64,000 nt of DNA, taken from assembly GCF_000332975.1 (NCBI RefSeq), contig NZ_BANR01000005.1, positions 62,001 to 126,000 on the forward strand, in the 5' to 3' direction. The position numbers and the translations under genes are program-made. Below, piece after piece: positions 49,435 through 58,774 of this stretch. The notes beneath the pieces are model-generated. The model made no database searches. It saw only the letters and a program-made list of their open reading frames with translations, and was not told the DNA's origin. Position 1 is the stretch's first letter, and every line of letters starts with the position of its first letter. The stretch comes from Gordonia aichiensis NBRC 108223 (GTDB lineage Bacteria > Actinomycetota > Actinomycetes > Mycobacteriales > Mycobacteriaceae).

Positions 49435-50847
49435 ATGACCATCGACGTCGCTGTGGTCGGTGCGGGGATCTCGGGTCTCACCGCGGCCTACCGGCTCAGG
49501 CAACGACTCGGTCCCGACGCGCGCATCGACGTCTACGAGGCGGACGAGCGGGTAGGCGGGATCCTCAAGACCGTCGACGTCGGTAGCCCAGGTGCGGATC
49601 CCATCGGCATCGACGTCGGAGCAGAGGCCTTCATCGTGCGTCGCCCGGAGGCATTGGGGCTTGTCACCGAGCTCGGTCTGGCGGATCGGGTGGTCTCGCC
49701 GACCGGGCGTCGCCCCGCCCTGTGGGCGCGTGGTCGCCTGCGCGAGATGCCGCGGCCCGCGTTGATGGGGATTCCCGCCACGCCCGACGCGGTGGCGGAT
49801 CTGGCCGACCCGGGCGATCTCGCGCGGATGGCGGCCGAGCCCGACCGCCCATTCGAATGGGTACCCGGCAGCGATATCTCGGTGGGAGACCTCGTTGCCG
49901 ACCGGTTCGGCCCGTCGGTGGTCTCGCGCAGCGTCGACCCGATGCTCGGCGGCGTGTACTCGAGCCTCGCCGCCGACATCGGGTTGCGCGAGGCGCTTCC
50001 GGCGCTGGCCGCGCGGCTGGACGCGGGTGCGTCGAGTCTGACCGAAGCCGTGCGCGAGCTCCTCGACAATCCGACCGCCTCCGGTCCGGTGTTCGGCACG
50101 CTGATCGGTGGTTATCGCGTGCTCGTGGACGCGCTCTCCGACGCCGCACGCCCTGATCTGCGCTTCAGTGCGGCCGTGACGGACATCCGGCGCGACGACG
50201 GGCGGTGGGCACTGTTGACCGGCGATCAGCCGGTTGCTGACGCGAGCTACGACGGGGTGGTGCTCGCGGCGCCCGCATGGATGACCGGCCACATGCTGCA
50301 ACGCGCGGCGCCCGAGGTCGCGTCGACCCTGCGTGCCATTGAGCGCGCGAAGTCGGTGGTCGTGTCCATGACCCTCGCGCCCCACACCGCGCTGCCCGAC
50401 AACTCCGGTGTCCTCGTGGCCACGGGAGAGGATCTGCGAGCCAAGGCATTCACTCTGAGTTCGCGGAAGTGGGCGCATCTCGGTCAGCCGGGAGCGGCTG
50501 TGTCGGTTCGCGCGTCGTTCGGCCGGTATGGGCAACCGGTGCCCGGAGAGGACGCGCAGCCGGGGATCGACGGCATGCTGCGCGAGTGGGCGGCGGCCGA
50601 TCTGGACCGGGTGTGCGCGGCGGCAGGCATCGACTCGGTGACCGGTCGCATCGTCGATACCGTGGTGCAGCGATGGACCTTGCCGCGGTACGCGCCGGGC
50701 CATCTCGCTGCGATCGCCCATGCCGAGGACGCCCTTCCCGCGGGGCTCGCGCTCGCGGGCAACGCGGTGCGGGGTGTCGGAGTACCTGCGTGCATCGGCC
50801 AGGCCGGTCGAGCCGTCGAGCGCCTCGTCGCCGCGCTCGGGGCGTAG
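49435..50847 (+). CDS. hemY: Coproporphyrinogen III/protoporphyrinogen oxidase (HemY/CgoX type)
   Basis: 470-residue FAD enzyme with the dinucleotide motif VVGAGISGLTAAYRL at about 7-21, YEADERVGGILKT, and a C-terminal FAD site in GLALAGNAVRGVGVPACIGQAG. With ChdC/HemQ next door, the coproporphyrin-dependent pathway is likely, so the substrate is probably coproporphyrinogen III (established for such pairs). GTGAGGTGAGGAC precedes the ATG. 19 bp after hemE. Confidence 0.93.
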   Translation: MTIDVAVVGAGISGLTAAYRLRQRLGPDARIDVYEADERVGGILKTVDVGSPGADPIGIDVGAEAFIVRRPEALGLVTELGLADRVVSPTGRRPALWARGRLREMPRPALMGIPATPDAVADLADPGDLARMAAEPDRPFEWVPGSDISVGDLVADRFGPSVVSRSVDPMLGGVYSSLAADIGLREALPALAARLDAGASSLTEAVRELLDNPTASGPVFGTLIGGYRVLVDALSDAARPDLRFSAAVTDIRRDDGRWALLTGDQPVADASYDGVVLAAPAWMTGHMLQRAAPEVASTLRAIERAKSVVVSMTLAPHTALPDNSGVLVATGEDLRAKAFTLSSRKWAHLGQPGAAVSVRASFGRYGQPVPGEDAQPGIDGMLREWAAADLDRVCAAAGIDSVTGRIVDTVVQRWTLPRYAPGHLAAIAHAEDALPAGLALAGNAVRGVGVPACIGQAGRAVERLVAALGA

Positions 50848-50956
50848 ATCTCGGCTGGTCGAGTCGCGGTCGGTCAACGGGTTTGTCTGCGGACGGGCTT
50901 GTCGAGACCACCACCTGGCTGACGGCTGACAGTCGGCCGGTGGCACGATTGGTGGT

Positions 50957-51652
50957 ATGAGCCGACTCGACTACACCGCGCTGAATTCGACGATCCGCTA
51001 CCTCATGTTCTCGGTCTTCGCCGTGCGCCCCGGCGAGCTCGGCGACGATCGGGACCAGGTGAAGTCCGACGCGACAGACTTCTTCAAGTCGCTGGAGGAT
51101 CAGGGTGTCGTGGTACGTGGTGTGTACGACGTCTCCGGCCTGCGAGCCGACGCCGACTTCATGATCTGGTGGCATGCCGAGCAGATCGAGCAATTGCAGG
51201 CTGCCTACAGCCGATTCCGGCGTGAGACCGTGCTCGGCAAGGCGTGCGATCCGGTGTGGAGTGCCGCGGCCCTGCACCGCCCTGCCGAGTTCAACAAGAG
51301 CCACGTTCCGGCGTTCCTTGCGGGCGAGGAGGCAGCGAAGTACATCTGCGTCTACCCGTTCGTGCGGTCCTACGATTGGTACCTGCTGCCCGACGACGAG
51401 CGTCGAACGATCCTTGCCGAACACGGCATGGCCGCTCGCGGATACAAGGACGTGCGCGCCAACACCGTCGCGTCGTTCGCGCTCGGCGACTACGAGTGGC
51501 TGCTCGCCTTCGAGGCGCCTGAACTACACCGCATCGTCGACCTCATGCGTGATCTGCGTGCCACCGAGGCACGCCGTCACGTGCGCGAGGAGGTCCCGTT
51601 CTTCACCGGTCCGCGCACCGAGGTCACCGACCTCGTCGACGCCCTGCCGTGA
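50957..51652 (+). CDS. hemQ: Coproheme decarboxylase ChdC (HemQ)
   Basis: 231 residues of the chlorite-dismutase-like family. Decarboxylates coproheme to heme b, the last step of the coproporphyrin-dependent route. Conserved stretches: [47 protein letters not shown] with the active-site Tyr region, [10 protein letters not shown] and [18 protein letters not shown]. The ATG at 50957 has GGTGG just before it and a CACGAT hexamer 7 nt upstream. It ends inside a tandem repeat. Confidence 0.95.
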   Translation: MSRLDYTALNSTIRYLMFSVFAVRPGELGDDRDQVKSDATDFFKSLEDQGVVVRGVYDVSGLRADADFMIWWHAEQIEQLQAAYSRFRRETVLGKACDPVWSAAALHRPAEFNKSHVPAFLAGEEAAKYICVYPFVRSYDWYLLPDDERRTILAEHGMAARGYKDVRANTVASFALGDYEWLLAFEAPELHRIVDLMRDLRATEARRHVREEVPFFTGPRTEVTDLVDALP

Positions 51653-51699
51653 CCAGCCTGCCGTGACCAGCCCTGCCGTGACCAGCCCGCCGTGATCAG
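51643..51699. repeat. Four tandem 14-bp repeats across the hemQ and msrB ends
   Basis: CCTGCCGTGACCAG occurs at 51643-51656, 51657-51670 and 51672-51685, and as CCCGCCGTGATCAG at 51686-51699. Copy 1 contains the hemQ stop codon and copy 4 contains the msrB stop on the other strand. Confidence 0.95.
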
Positions 51700-52151
51700 T
51701 CCTGCTCTGGTTCGAGCGTCAGGCTGATCGAGTTGATGCAGTAGCGCAGGTCTGTCGGGGTGTCGTATCCCTCGCCGGCGAACACGTGTCCGAGGTGGCT
51801 TCCACAGTTCGCACACAGCACCTCGGTGCGTGTCATGCCCAGGGAGTCGTCGGTGCGTTCGATGATCGCGTCACCCGCCAGGGGGGAGAAGAACGACGGC
51901 CAGCCGCAGTGCGAGTCGAACTTCTGGTCGCTGCGGAACAGTTCGGCGCCGCACGCACGGCAGCGATAGACGCCGGTGGTCTTGGTGTCGGTGTACTCGC
52001 CGACGAACGGGGCCTCTGTGCCCGCCTGTCGCAGGACGCGGTACTCCTGCGGGGACAGGCGTTCGCGCCATTGCTCATCGGTGAGGTCGGACAATTGGTC
52101 GGGGGTCTGTCGGTCGGATGCTGACGGGCTTCCTGAAATCTCGGAGGTCAT
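51696..52151 (-). CDS. msrB: Peptide-methionine (R)-S-oxide reductase MsrB
   Basis: Repairs methionine-R-sulfoxide in proteins. 151 residues; zinc ligands C64/C67 (YRCRACG) and C113/C116 (VLCANCG), catalytic C138 in LRYCINSISL, and the HCGWPSFF core. The ATG at 52151 was chosen by the family start; the upstream frame is open but not protein-like. Its last codons are part of the tandem repeat 51643-51699. Confidence 0.95.
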   Translation of the reverse strand: MTSEISGSPSASDRQTPDQLSDLTDEQWRERLSPQEYRVLRQAGTEAPFVGEYTDTKTTGVYRCRACGAELFRSDQKFDSHCGWPSFFSPLAGDAIIERTDDSLGMTRTEVLCANCGSHLGHVFAGEGYDTPTDLRYCINSISLTLEPEQD

Positions 52152-52206
52152 GCTCCAACGGTACGAGCGGCCGAATGGCTTTGCCACAACTGAGCGGCCC
52201 CGTGAT

Positions 52207-53460
52207 TCACGATGCGGCTGTTGCCGACTCCTTGGTCGCCGACGGGGTGTGCGAACTCTGCGGTCGTGACTGCACAACCGGCTCGCCCTTGCCGCGGATG
52301 TCGAGGTAGCGGAACAGCAGCGAGCAGAACACGGCGATCATCAGCAGCGACCAACCGTAGGTGACCTTGTTGTACTCGAGCATCCAGCCGAAGGCCGTCC
52401 ACTCCCGCGAGTAGAACGAGTCGAACGTCATGCAGCCGTACACGCCGAGCCATGCGGGCCAGTTCCGCATTGTGGAGCCGGGGATCAGCACGGTCATCAC
52501 CAGCGGGAAGAGCAACATCGAGTAGTAGCCCTGACCGAGTGCACCCACGAGGAACGTGGTCGTCAGCAGCACGCCCGACGACGTGGTCAGCCAGAGCAGT
52601 TCATTTGTGGTCCGGTAGTACCGGTAGAGGAACCACAGGGCGAACACTGCCATCAGGACGAAGGCGATGCGCAGGACGAGCACCAGCCACGGCGCAACAC
52701 CGAAGTAGGCGCCGTTGCCCGCGATAGAGCTGTTGTAGTAGTCGCGTGCCTCACCGAGATAGGGGATCGTCCGATCGATGAACGCTTCCGGATCCGCCGA
52801 CAGTGGCCACGCGATGATCATCAGAATCAGCGGCACGCCGATTCCGGTGACGAGGATGCGCCACTGACGATTGAGGAGCGGGAGCAACAGCAACGGCGCC
52901 AGTACCGGCTTCACCGCGATGGTCAGTCCGATCGGGACGCCGGCCCAGAGGTCCTGGCGCTTCATCATCAGGAGCATGAACGCCGACATGCCAAGTAGCA
53001 CAAAGGCGTTGAAATTGGTGAAGATCAGGGTGTGCGCGGTCGACTCCGTCATGAAAAAGAAGAAGAGGATCGTGGGCAGCACCCATGACCTGATCGAATA
53101 GCCGAACAGCTTCGTCAACAGAATCGCCGAGATCACCAGCGCCACCACACTCACGCCGATGAAGATCCATCGCGACGTCTGCGGATCGATCACCGAGATC
53201 GGTGCCATCAATAGCGTGCCCGACGGCGGATACAGATAGTGGGGGTCAACGGTGTTGAGGTTCTCGTTGTAGACCGGCTGGTTGTTCATGAACCGCAACG
53301 CAGCCTGGTAGACGGGCGAGAAGTCGTCGGTGCGGTCGCCGTTGACGGCAAGGATCACCGACCGGTGGATGGCCGTCATGATGGTGAGCGGCCACAGCAC
53401 CAGCGGGATGATCCGCTGGACGTTCATCTGTGGGTAGAGAATCCGGTCGAGAGAGGCCAC
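52207..53460 (-). CDS. aftC: Alpha-(1->3)-arabinofuranosyltransferase AftC-type (GT87)
   Basis: 417-residue polytopic membrane protein with about 10 membrane segments. Branches arabinan in arabinogalactan and lipoarabinomannan using decaprenyl-phospho-arabinose. The GT-C acidic motif is GDRTDDFSPVYQAAL on the first extracytoplasmic loop, followed by DPHYLYPPSGTLLMAPIS. Next to msrB as in M. tuberculosis (Rv2674 and Rv2673). Start GTG at 53460, with an internal ATG 33 nt later. Confidence 0.88.
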   Translation of the reverse strand: MASLDRILYPQMNVQRIIPLVLWPLTIMTAIHRSVILAVNGDRTDDFSPVYQAALRFMNNQPVYNENLNTVDPHYLYPPSGTLLMAPISVIDPQTSRWIFIGVSVVALVISAILLTKLFGYSIRSWVLPTILFFFFMTESTAHTLIFTNFNAFVLLGMSAFMLLMMKRQDLWAGVPIGLTIAVKPVLAPLLLLPLLNRQWRILVTGIGVPLILMIIAWPLSADPEAFIDRTIPYLGEARDYYNSSIAGNGAYFGVAPWLVLVLRIAFVLMAVFALWFLYRYYRTTNELLWLTTSSGVLLTTTFLVGALGQGYYSMLLFPLVMTVLIPGSTMRNWPAWLGVYGCMTFDSFYSREWTAFGWMLEYNKVTYGWSLLMIAVFCSLLFRYLDIRGKGEPVVQSRPQSSHTPSATKESATAAS

Positions 53461-53549
53461 CCGCGAACCGTACTACGAGTGGTGGCCGACACCGAGGTGA
53501 CCCCGCCGTGCGAGCCGCATCCTTTGGCGATGTGCGCAGCGGTGAAGGG

Positions 53550-55163
53550 TCAGGTCGGGCAGCCGCGTTCGGACGGCCCGCTCAGCGGAGCCTGCTTGAC
53601 GTAGTCGGTCACGACGTCGGCTGCGCAGTCGCTGCGGGCGAGCACCGAGTAGCCGAGGCCGTCCCACGTCACGCCGACCGAGTCGGCACCGGCCTTGGTG
53701 AGCACCGTGTTGACCGTTGCGATGCCGTCGCCTCCATTGACCGGGTCACCTGTTCCGTTCAGCAGCAGCGGCGGAACAGGGTAGGAGTTCGGGGGGTTGA
53801 CCGTGGGTGTCGACGCCCAGCCGAGGCACCTGCCGAGCGTGAGCGCCGAGGTGGTGCCGGTGAGCGGGTTCTGCTTGCTCCAGGTGGTGGCGAGACCGGG
53901 AATCTCATTCTGACCGATCGGTCCCGACACGTCGTTACACGCGGCGACCAGCTGTCCGTCGGATTCACGCAACGCCGCCGCGTTGTCGGCCAGTCGTGCG
54001 AGTGTGCGGGTATCGCCGCGGTCGGCGGACGCAACGGCCGACGCCACGGAATTGATTCCGTCGGAATCGTTGGGTGCCAGTGCCAGCGCAGTGGTGATCG
54101 CAGCCAGTGCGTCGGTATCGGACATGCCGCCGAGGCGACCGTCGCGGCCTTTGTCCAGAACGCTCTGCATCGTCTGGGTTCCATTCGCGCCGAAAGCACA
54201 CGATGGCAATGCCGAACAGCGCTGGGCGAAGGTCCGTAACGCCGCCTGGACTCCCGTCGCCTCGCTGGCCCCCGTGTCGCGGGCATTCGCGCCGAACGGG
54301 GTCGGTGTATCGAGGATGATGCGACCCGTACGACCGCCGTACTGCGCGGTGTACGCGATCACCACATCCGACCCTTCTCCCACGCCGATCAGACCGAGCC
54401 TGTCGACACCCCAGCGTTCCCGAAGCGATTCGAGGTCCGACGCGGCATAGGAGATGCCGAAGTGTAGTTGGTTCGGCGTCAAGGTCTCTGTGCAGCCGTC
54501 CGAGGCGGTCGAGGCCGCCGCCGAGAGTCGTGTCAGTCGTGCGGAGGTGTCCGACGACCCGGCCGCGAGCCCGTTGTTCCGAATGGTCGAACGTTCATCG
54601 CGTGTCAAGCAGTCGAGGGCTCCGCTTCGTTCGATCCCACGTCTGTCGACGGCGACCACCGGGTTGGCGGCGAGGAGCTTTTTACCCGGCCCGCCTGCGA
54701 GGAGCATGAGGGTGCGCGACGAGGGCAGGTCGGAACCCGACGTCAGTACGAGGGGAGGGGCGTCGGCGGGCGTGTCGGCGGTCCTGGCGCGGGTGAGGGC
54801 GACGTCGATCGTGTCGCCTGGACGATCGGGATCGATGGGCGAGGGCAGGCTCGCGCACTCGATCGTCACGCCGCTCGGTGCCGACGTCGAGAAGTCGCGT
54901 GCGACCCGGCTGCCACACTCGCGCCAGTCGAGTTCGTTGCGGGGCTTCTGCAGTGCGGCGATCTGCGGTGCGGCACTCGATGAGGCGGGCGATCGCTCGC
55001 CGCCGCCGTCGCCCGCCGGTACGAGTCCCGGGCCGGTGTCGGGGCCGACGGCGCACGAGGACACCACGAGGACCACGAGCAGTGCGCAGACGGCACCGAT
55101 GCCGGAGGTCGAGGGGTGGCGAAGACGCCAGGGTCGTCGGTGTCGGCCTCGCGCAGATCCCAT
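53550..55163 (-). CDS. Secreted hydrolase-like lipoprotein (tripeptidyl-aminopeptidase/SlpD type) lacking the usual Ser
   Basis: 537 residues. A basic start, a hydrophobic stretch and lipobox VVSSC at about 33-37 suggest a lipid-anchored exported protein. The alpha/beta-hydrolase frame is recognisable (TLMLLAGGPGKKLL, VVAVDRRGIERSG, the TAP C-terminal PPLLLNGTGDPVNGG). The nucleophile elbow reads IGVGEGSDVVIAY where active relatives have GxSxG, so the serine position is Gly. It may be inactive or use another residue. Rv2672-like; 14 bp downstream of the RibD-like gene. Confidence 0.8.
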   Translation of the reverse strand: MGSARGRHRRPWRLRHPSTSGIGAVCALLVVLVVSSCAVGPDTGPGLVPAGDGGGERSPASSSAAPQIAALQKPRNELDWRECGSRVARDFSTSAPSGVTIECASLPSPIDPDRPGDTIDVALTRARTADTPADAPPLVLTSGSDLPSSRTLMLLAGGPGKKLLAANPVVAVDRRGIERSGALDCLTRDERSTIRNNGLAAGSSDTSARLTRLSAAASTASDGCTETLTPNQLHFGISYAASDLESLRERWGVDRLGLIGVGEGSDVVIAYTAQYGGRTGRIILDTPTPFGANARDTGASEATGVQAALRTFAQRCSALPSCAFGANGTQTMQSVLDKGRDGRLGGMSDTDALAAITTALALAPNDSDGINSVASAVASADRGDTRTLARLADNAAALRESDGQLVAACNDVSGPIGQNEIPGLATTWSKQNPLTGTTSALTLGRCLGWASTPTVNPPNSYPVPPLLLNGTGDPVNGGDGIATVNTVLTKAGADSVGVTWDGLGYSVLARSDCAADVVTDYVKQAPLSGPSERGCPT

Positions 55164-55177
55164 GAGGGCGAGCGTAG

Positions 55178-55930
55178 TCAACGGCTCCACCGGCTGAAGA
55201 CGTAGCCGTCGGTGTCGGTGAGGAGGTGCACGGGACGCAGGTGATGCAGCGAGGGGTTGCCCCGGTCGCTGTGCGCGATGCGAGGTGCGTCGCCGGACAG
55301 CAGGTTCGGACTGGTCGTGAGGCACAGTTCGTCGACGAGGTCGGCATCGATGAACGAGCCGAGCAGGCTCGGGCCTCCCTCGCACAGGATTCGTGGTGAT
55401 CCGCTCGCGGCAAGGTGGGTCGTCACGGCATCGGGCTCGAGGGAATCATCGCCGCAGTCGACCAGCGTGGCGCCCGCATCGAGCAGCCGTGCACGGCGAT
55501 CGGGGTCGGCCTGGGCGCAGGTGAGAACGACAGTGCCCGGGTCGTGGAGCGGTCTGAAGTCGGGGTCGATGGTGAGTGAACGCGACGTCAGTGCCAGTCG
55601 CGGTGCAGGGGTCTGCCCAGCCGCCGATCTGCGCTCGGCGAAGTCGGCGTCGGGTTGCGGTTGGCCGTATCCCTCTGCGATTGCGGTCTTCGCGCCCACC
55701 AGAACGACGTCGCACAGCCCCCGCAGAACTCGGAAGATCGCTTTGTCGCCGGCGCCGCCGAGCCCACCCGACTTGTCGTCGATGGCCGCGGCGCCGTCGA
55801 GCGTCGAGATCATGTTGACCCGGAGCCACGCCCGGCCGCGATCGGAGGGATAGGCGTACAGATCAGCCAGCTCGGTGAGGCTGCTCTCCGGAGAGAATGT
55901 GACCTGGGTCGCTTTCTGCAGGTAGAGCAT
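55178..55930 (-). CDS. RibD C-terminal-domain reductase (Rv2671-like)
   Basis: 250 residues of the bacterial dihydrofolate-reductase-like RibD reductase domain without the deaminase half. Conserved parts: RAWLRVNMISTLDGAAA, DKAIFRVLRGLCDVVLVGAKTAIAEGYG and ILCEGGPSLLGSFIDADLVDELCLTTSP. The M. tuberculosis counterpart reduces the riboflavin intermediate weakly and can substitute for dihydrofolate reductase (established knowledge). The ATG at 55930 follows GAGAGGACGAG. Divergent from the zapE-like gene; operon with the hydrolase. Confidence 0.9.
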   Translation of the reverse strand: MLYLQKATQVTFSPESSLTELADLYAYPSDRGRAWLRVNMISTLDGAAAIDDKSGGLGGAGDKAIFRVLRGLCDVVLVGAKTAIAEGYGQPQPDADFAERRSAAGQTPAPRLALTSRSLTIDPDFRPLHDPGTVVLTCAQADPDRRARLLDAGATLVDCGDDSLEPDAVTTHLAASGSPRILCEGGPSLLGSFIDADLVDELCLTTSPNLLSGDAPRIAHSDRGNPSLHHLRPVHLLTDTDGYVFSRWSR

Positions 55931-55953
55931 CTCGTCCTCTCGACTGGTATCGC

Positions 55954-55959
55954 TACGCT
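55954..55959 (+). promoter_or_regulatory. -10 hexamer, leaderless promoter of zapE-like gene
   Basis: TACGCT ends 6 nt before the ATG at 55966. Confidence 0.6.
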
Positions 55960-55965
55960 CCGGAT

Positions 55966-56982
55966 ATGGTGGCTAGTCTTGTCGACCGCAATCCGGTCGT
56001 GTCTCCCGACGCTCTCATCGATGAGATGGTGCCTCCACCGACCTTCGACGAGGTCAGCTTCGACACCTACATCCCGGACCCGAACGAGCCTACGCAGTCC
56101 GCCGCGGTCGACGCCGCGCGCGACTTCGTCACTCGCGCCCGCAAGGTCAGGGGTGGCAAACGCGGGCTGTTCTCGCGCAACAAGCAACAACAGGGGATCG
56201 GGCTCTATCTCGACGGCGGGTTCGGTGTCGGCAAGACCCACCTGTTGGCGTCGATCTACCACGCGATGCCCGAACCTAAGTCGTTCGCGACGTTCGTCGA
56301 GGTCACGCACCTCGTCGGGGCGCTCGGCTTCATGCAGGCCGTCGAACGGCTCTCCGACCATTCGGTGCTGTGTATCGATGAGTTCGAGCTCGACGACCCG
56401 GGCGACACCATGCTGATCTCCCGGCTGCTCGCCGAGCTCACCGCGCAGGGCGTCTCGATCGCCGCGACGTCGAACACACTGCCCGGGCAATTGGGTGAAG
56501 GCCGTTTCGCGGCGCAGGACTTCCTACGGGAGATCCGCAAGCTCGCGTCCGTCTTCGACACGATCCGGGTCGACGGACCCGACTACCGTCATCGCGACCT
56601 CCCGCCTGCTCCCGACCCCCGCAGCGAAGCCGACCTCGTCGCTCTCGCGGAGTCGACGCCCGGCGCGACCCTCGACGATTTCGACGCTCTCAGTGAACAC
56701 CTGAGCACCCTGCACCCCTCCAAGTACAAGGCCTTGGTCGACGGCGTCTCCCTGGTGTGCATCAGCGGCGTGCATCCCGCCAAAGACCAGTCGGTGGCGC
56801 TACGGCTCGTCGTGCTCGCCGACCGGTTGTACGACGCGGACATCCCGGTCACGGTGTCGGGCGGGAAACTCGACGAGATCTTCACCGACGAGATGCTCGC
56901 AGGTGGTTACCGCAAGAAGTATCTTCGTGCGACGTCGCGCCTTCTCGCATTGTCGCGATCGTCGGAATCGGCGATCGGCTGA
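55966..56982 (+). CDS. zapE: AFG1/ZapE-family ATPase
   Basis: 338-residue P-loop ATPase. Walker A is GGFGVGKT at 84-91, Walker B is VLCIDEFELDDPGD, and SIAATSNTLPGQLGEGRF holds the sensor region. In E. coli ZapE acts at the division ring; the actinobacterial role is not established. The gene looks leaderless: TACGCT lies 6 nt before the ATG, which leaves no room for a ribosome site. Divergent from the RibD-like gene. Confidence 0.88.
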   Translation: MVASLVDRNPVVSPDALIDEMVPPPTFDEVSFDTYIPDPNEPTQSAAVDAARDFVTRARKVRGGKRGLFSRNKQQQGIGLYLDGGFGVGKTHLLASIYHAMPEPKSFATFVEVTHLVGALGFMQAVERLSDHSVLCIDEFELDDPGDTMLISRLLAELTAQGVSIAATSNTLPGQLGEGRFAAQDFLREIRKLASVFDTIRVDGPDYRHRDLPPAPDPRSEADLVALAESTPGATLDDFDALSEHLSTLHPSKYKALVDGVSLVCISGVHPAKDQSVALRLVVLADRLYDADIPVTVSGGKLDEIFTDEMLAGGYRKKYLRATSRLLALSRSSESAIG

Positions 56983-57136
56983 GCGTCTCTCGAATTTCAG
57001 TGTTCGAGTGTTCACTGACGGCTCGGCGTGCTTTACTTACTCCCCAGTAGCGCAGACGTGTCGGGGGACGGGGTTCTGCGCTCTCGTGAGCGAGGTGCGC
57101 CAGCGGCTCGCATAATCCGACCCTGGGGGGCCAAGC

Positions 57137-58123
57137 GTGCGAATGGTGATGACGGTTGCTGCCTGTGTTGCAGCACTCTTTCTGGGAACAGCAGTATCGG
57201 CGCCGGCATCCGCGGCGCCCGCGGGCGCGTCCGACGCCTCGCGCATCGAGGCAGTGAGTATGTCGAGCGCCACGCGCGCCCAGGTGACCACCTACTCGGC
57301 AGCTATGAAGAGGCGGATCACCGTCAGCGTGCTGTTGCCGCGTGATCGGTCGACGCCGAGTCCGACGCTGTACCTCCTCGACGGGATCGACGGGGGCGTG
57401 TACACCAATTACACCCAGAGCGGTTGGACATATCAGACCGACATCGAGAAGTTCATGGCCGACAAGCAGGTCTACGTCGTCCTTCCGATCGGCGGGACCG
57501 GCTCGTACTACACCGATTGGCGCTCAAGCGATCCGGTGCTCAAGAACAATCGGTGGGAGACCTTCCTGACCAAAGAGCTCCCGCCGCTGATCGCACAACG
57601 GTTTGCCACCAATGGCGTCAACGCGATCGGTGGGTTGTCGATGGGTGCGCTGGGTGCAATGTCGATAGCGGTCCGCAATCCCGAAATGTATTCGGGGGTG
57701 GCTGCATTCAGCGGATGTCTCGATCAGGGAACTCCCGACTTCCGGCGTGCAACGGCTGCGACCGTCGAGACGCGCGGTGGAAACCCGAACAACATGTGGG
57801 GGCCCATCACCAGCTCATTGTGGGCCGCGCACGACCCGGCAGCGCACATCGGCGCGCTGCGCGGAAAGTCGATCTACGTCGCGGTCGGCAACGGCCTGCC
57901 TGATCTCTCGCTCGGCGTGAAGGGCATCGCCTCGCCGGTGGGTGGCGCGCTCGAGAGCGCGGCCCTGCGTTGTACCGAGGCGTTCAAGCAGAAGGCCGAC
58001 CGTGCGGGAGTGAAGATCACCTACAACTTCCGGCAGGGACTCCACTCGTGGGGATACTGGAACGAGGACCTGCACCATGCGTGGCCGACGATCGCCAAGG
58101 CGCTCGACGTTCGGGCGGGTTGA
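57137..58123 (+). CDS. Secreted mycolyltransferase/antigen 85-like esterase
   Basis: 328 residues with a signal peptide (hydrophobic core VAACVAALFLG, Ala-X-Ala cleavage near ASA at about 24-27). Alpha/beta-hydrolase of the esterase D/antigen 85 family: LYLLDGIDGG, WRSSDP, nucleophile S168 in GGLSMGALGA and catalytic H303 in GLHSWGYW. Related proteins transfer mycolates onto trehalose or arabinogalactan, or act as esterases; which applies cannot be told. Start GTG at 57137 after GGGGGG; the ATG at 57143 is an alternative. Confidence 0.88.
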   Translation: MRMVMTVAACVAALFLGTAVSAPASAAPAGASDASRIEAVSMSSATRAQVTTYSAAMKRRITVSVLLPRDRSTPSPTLYLLDGIDGGVYTNYTQSGWTYQTDIEKFMADKQVYVVLPIGGTGSYYTDWRSSDPVLKNNRWETFLTKELPPLIAQRFATNGVNAIGGLSMGALGAMSIAVRNPEMYSGVAAFSGCLDQGTPDFRRATAATVETRGGNPNNMWGPITSSLWAAHDPAAHIGALRGKSIYVAVGNGLPDLSLGVKGIASPVGGALESAALRCTEAFKQKADRAGVKITYNFRQGLHSWGYWNEDLHHAWPTIAKALDVRAG

Positions 58124-58138
58124 CCGTAGATCGGCGGG

Positions 58139-58774
58139 TCACAATCGTCGACTGAAGATGAAATCGTGCTCGATCCTGCCATTGAGATCAAACGTCTTGA
58201 CGCCGGCGCGCCGGAATCCCATCTTGGTGTAGAACCGTTGTGCGCGAACGTTTTCCTGGTTCACGCCAAGCCAGACGACCACACTCCCGTGAGCGCGGGC
58301 GGCTTCGATCGCGGCGCGCATCAGCAGATGCGCGGGAGGGTCGGTGCGCCCGCGGGCGTGATGGTCGGGCACCACGTACATCTTCGAGATCTCCGACGAT
58401 GCTCGCTCGGTGATCACAGCGGCCACGTCCGGCGCGGTGGGCGGTCGGTGGTGCACCAGCGAATAGCCGACGACCGCGCCCTCCTCGGTGCGAGCCACGA
58501 GAACGTCGCTCTGCTCGCTGGCGATGTGGTCGGCGAAGGACTGCACGCCGAGGCTCGTTCGGATGTACGCGGCGATGTCGTCGGGTGCCGAATGCGGGGG
58601 ACAGGCCAGCGGAAAGGTCGCTGCCGCAACAGCAGCCACGTCGGGAGCCTGCGAAGGCTCGGTGACGAGGTCGACGACGACCTGGCGTGTCGCACGGTCC
58701 GCATCCGACCTCGTGGCAGCTGATCCGACGTCCTCCGAGCACGTCGACGTCGTCGACGCTACTTCTTCCCGCAT
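58139..58774 (-). CDS. GNAT-family N-acetyltransferase
   Basis: About 211 residues. The GNAT core covers the second half: VVGYSLVHHRPP, ISKMYVVPDHHARG with the acetyl-CoA loop, LLMRAAIEAARAHGSVVVWLGVNQENVRAQRFYTKMGFRRAGVKTF in outline. Rv2669 at the same place in M. tuberculosis is also a GNAT protein (from memory). The start is uncertain: ATG 58774 overlaps the end of the metallothionein-like gene by 16 nt, and later GTG codons are possible. Substrate unknown. Confidence 0.82.
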   Translation of the reverse strand: MREEVASTTSTCSEDVGSAATRSDADRATRQVVVDLVTEPSQAPDVAAVAAATFPLACPPHSAPDDIAAYIRTSLGVQSFADHIASEQSDVLVARTEEGAVVGYSLVHHRPPTAPDVAAVITERASSEISKMYVVPDHHARGRTDPPAHLLMRAAIEAARAHGSVVVWLGVNQENVRAQRFYTKMGFRRAGVKTFDLNGRIEHDFIFSRRL

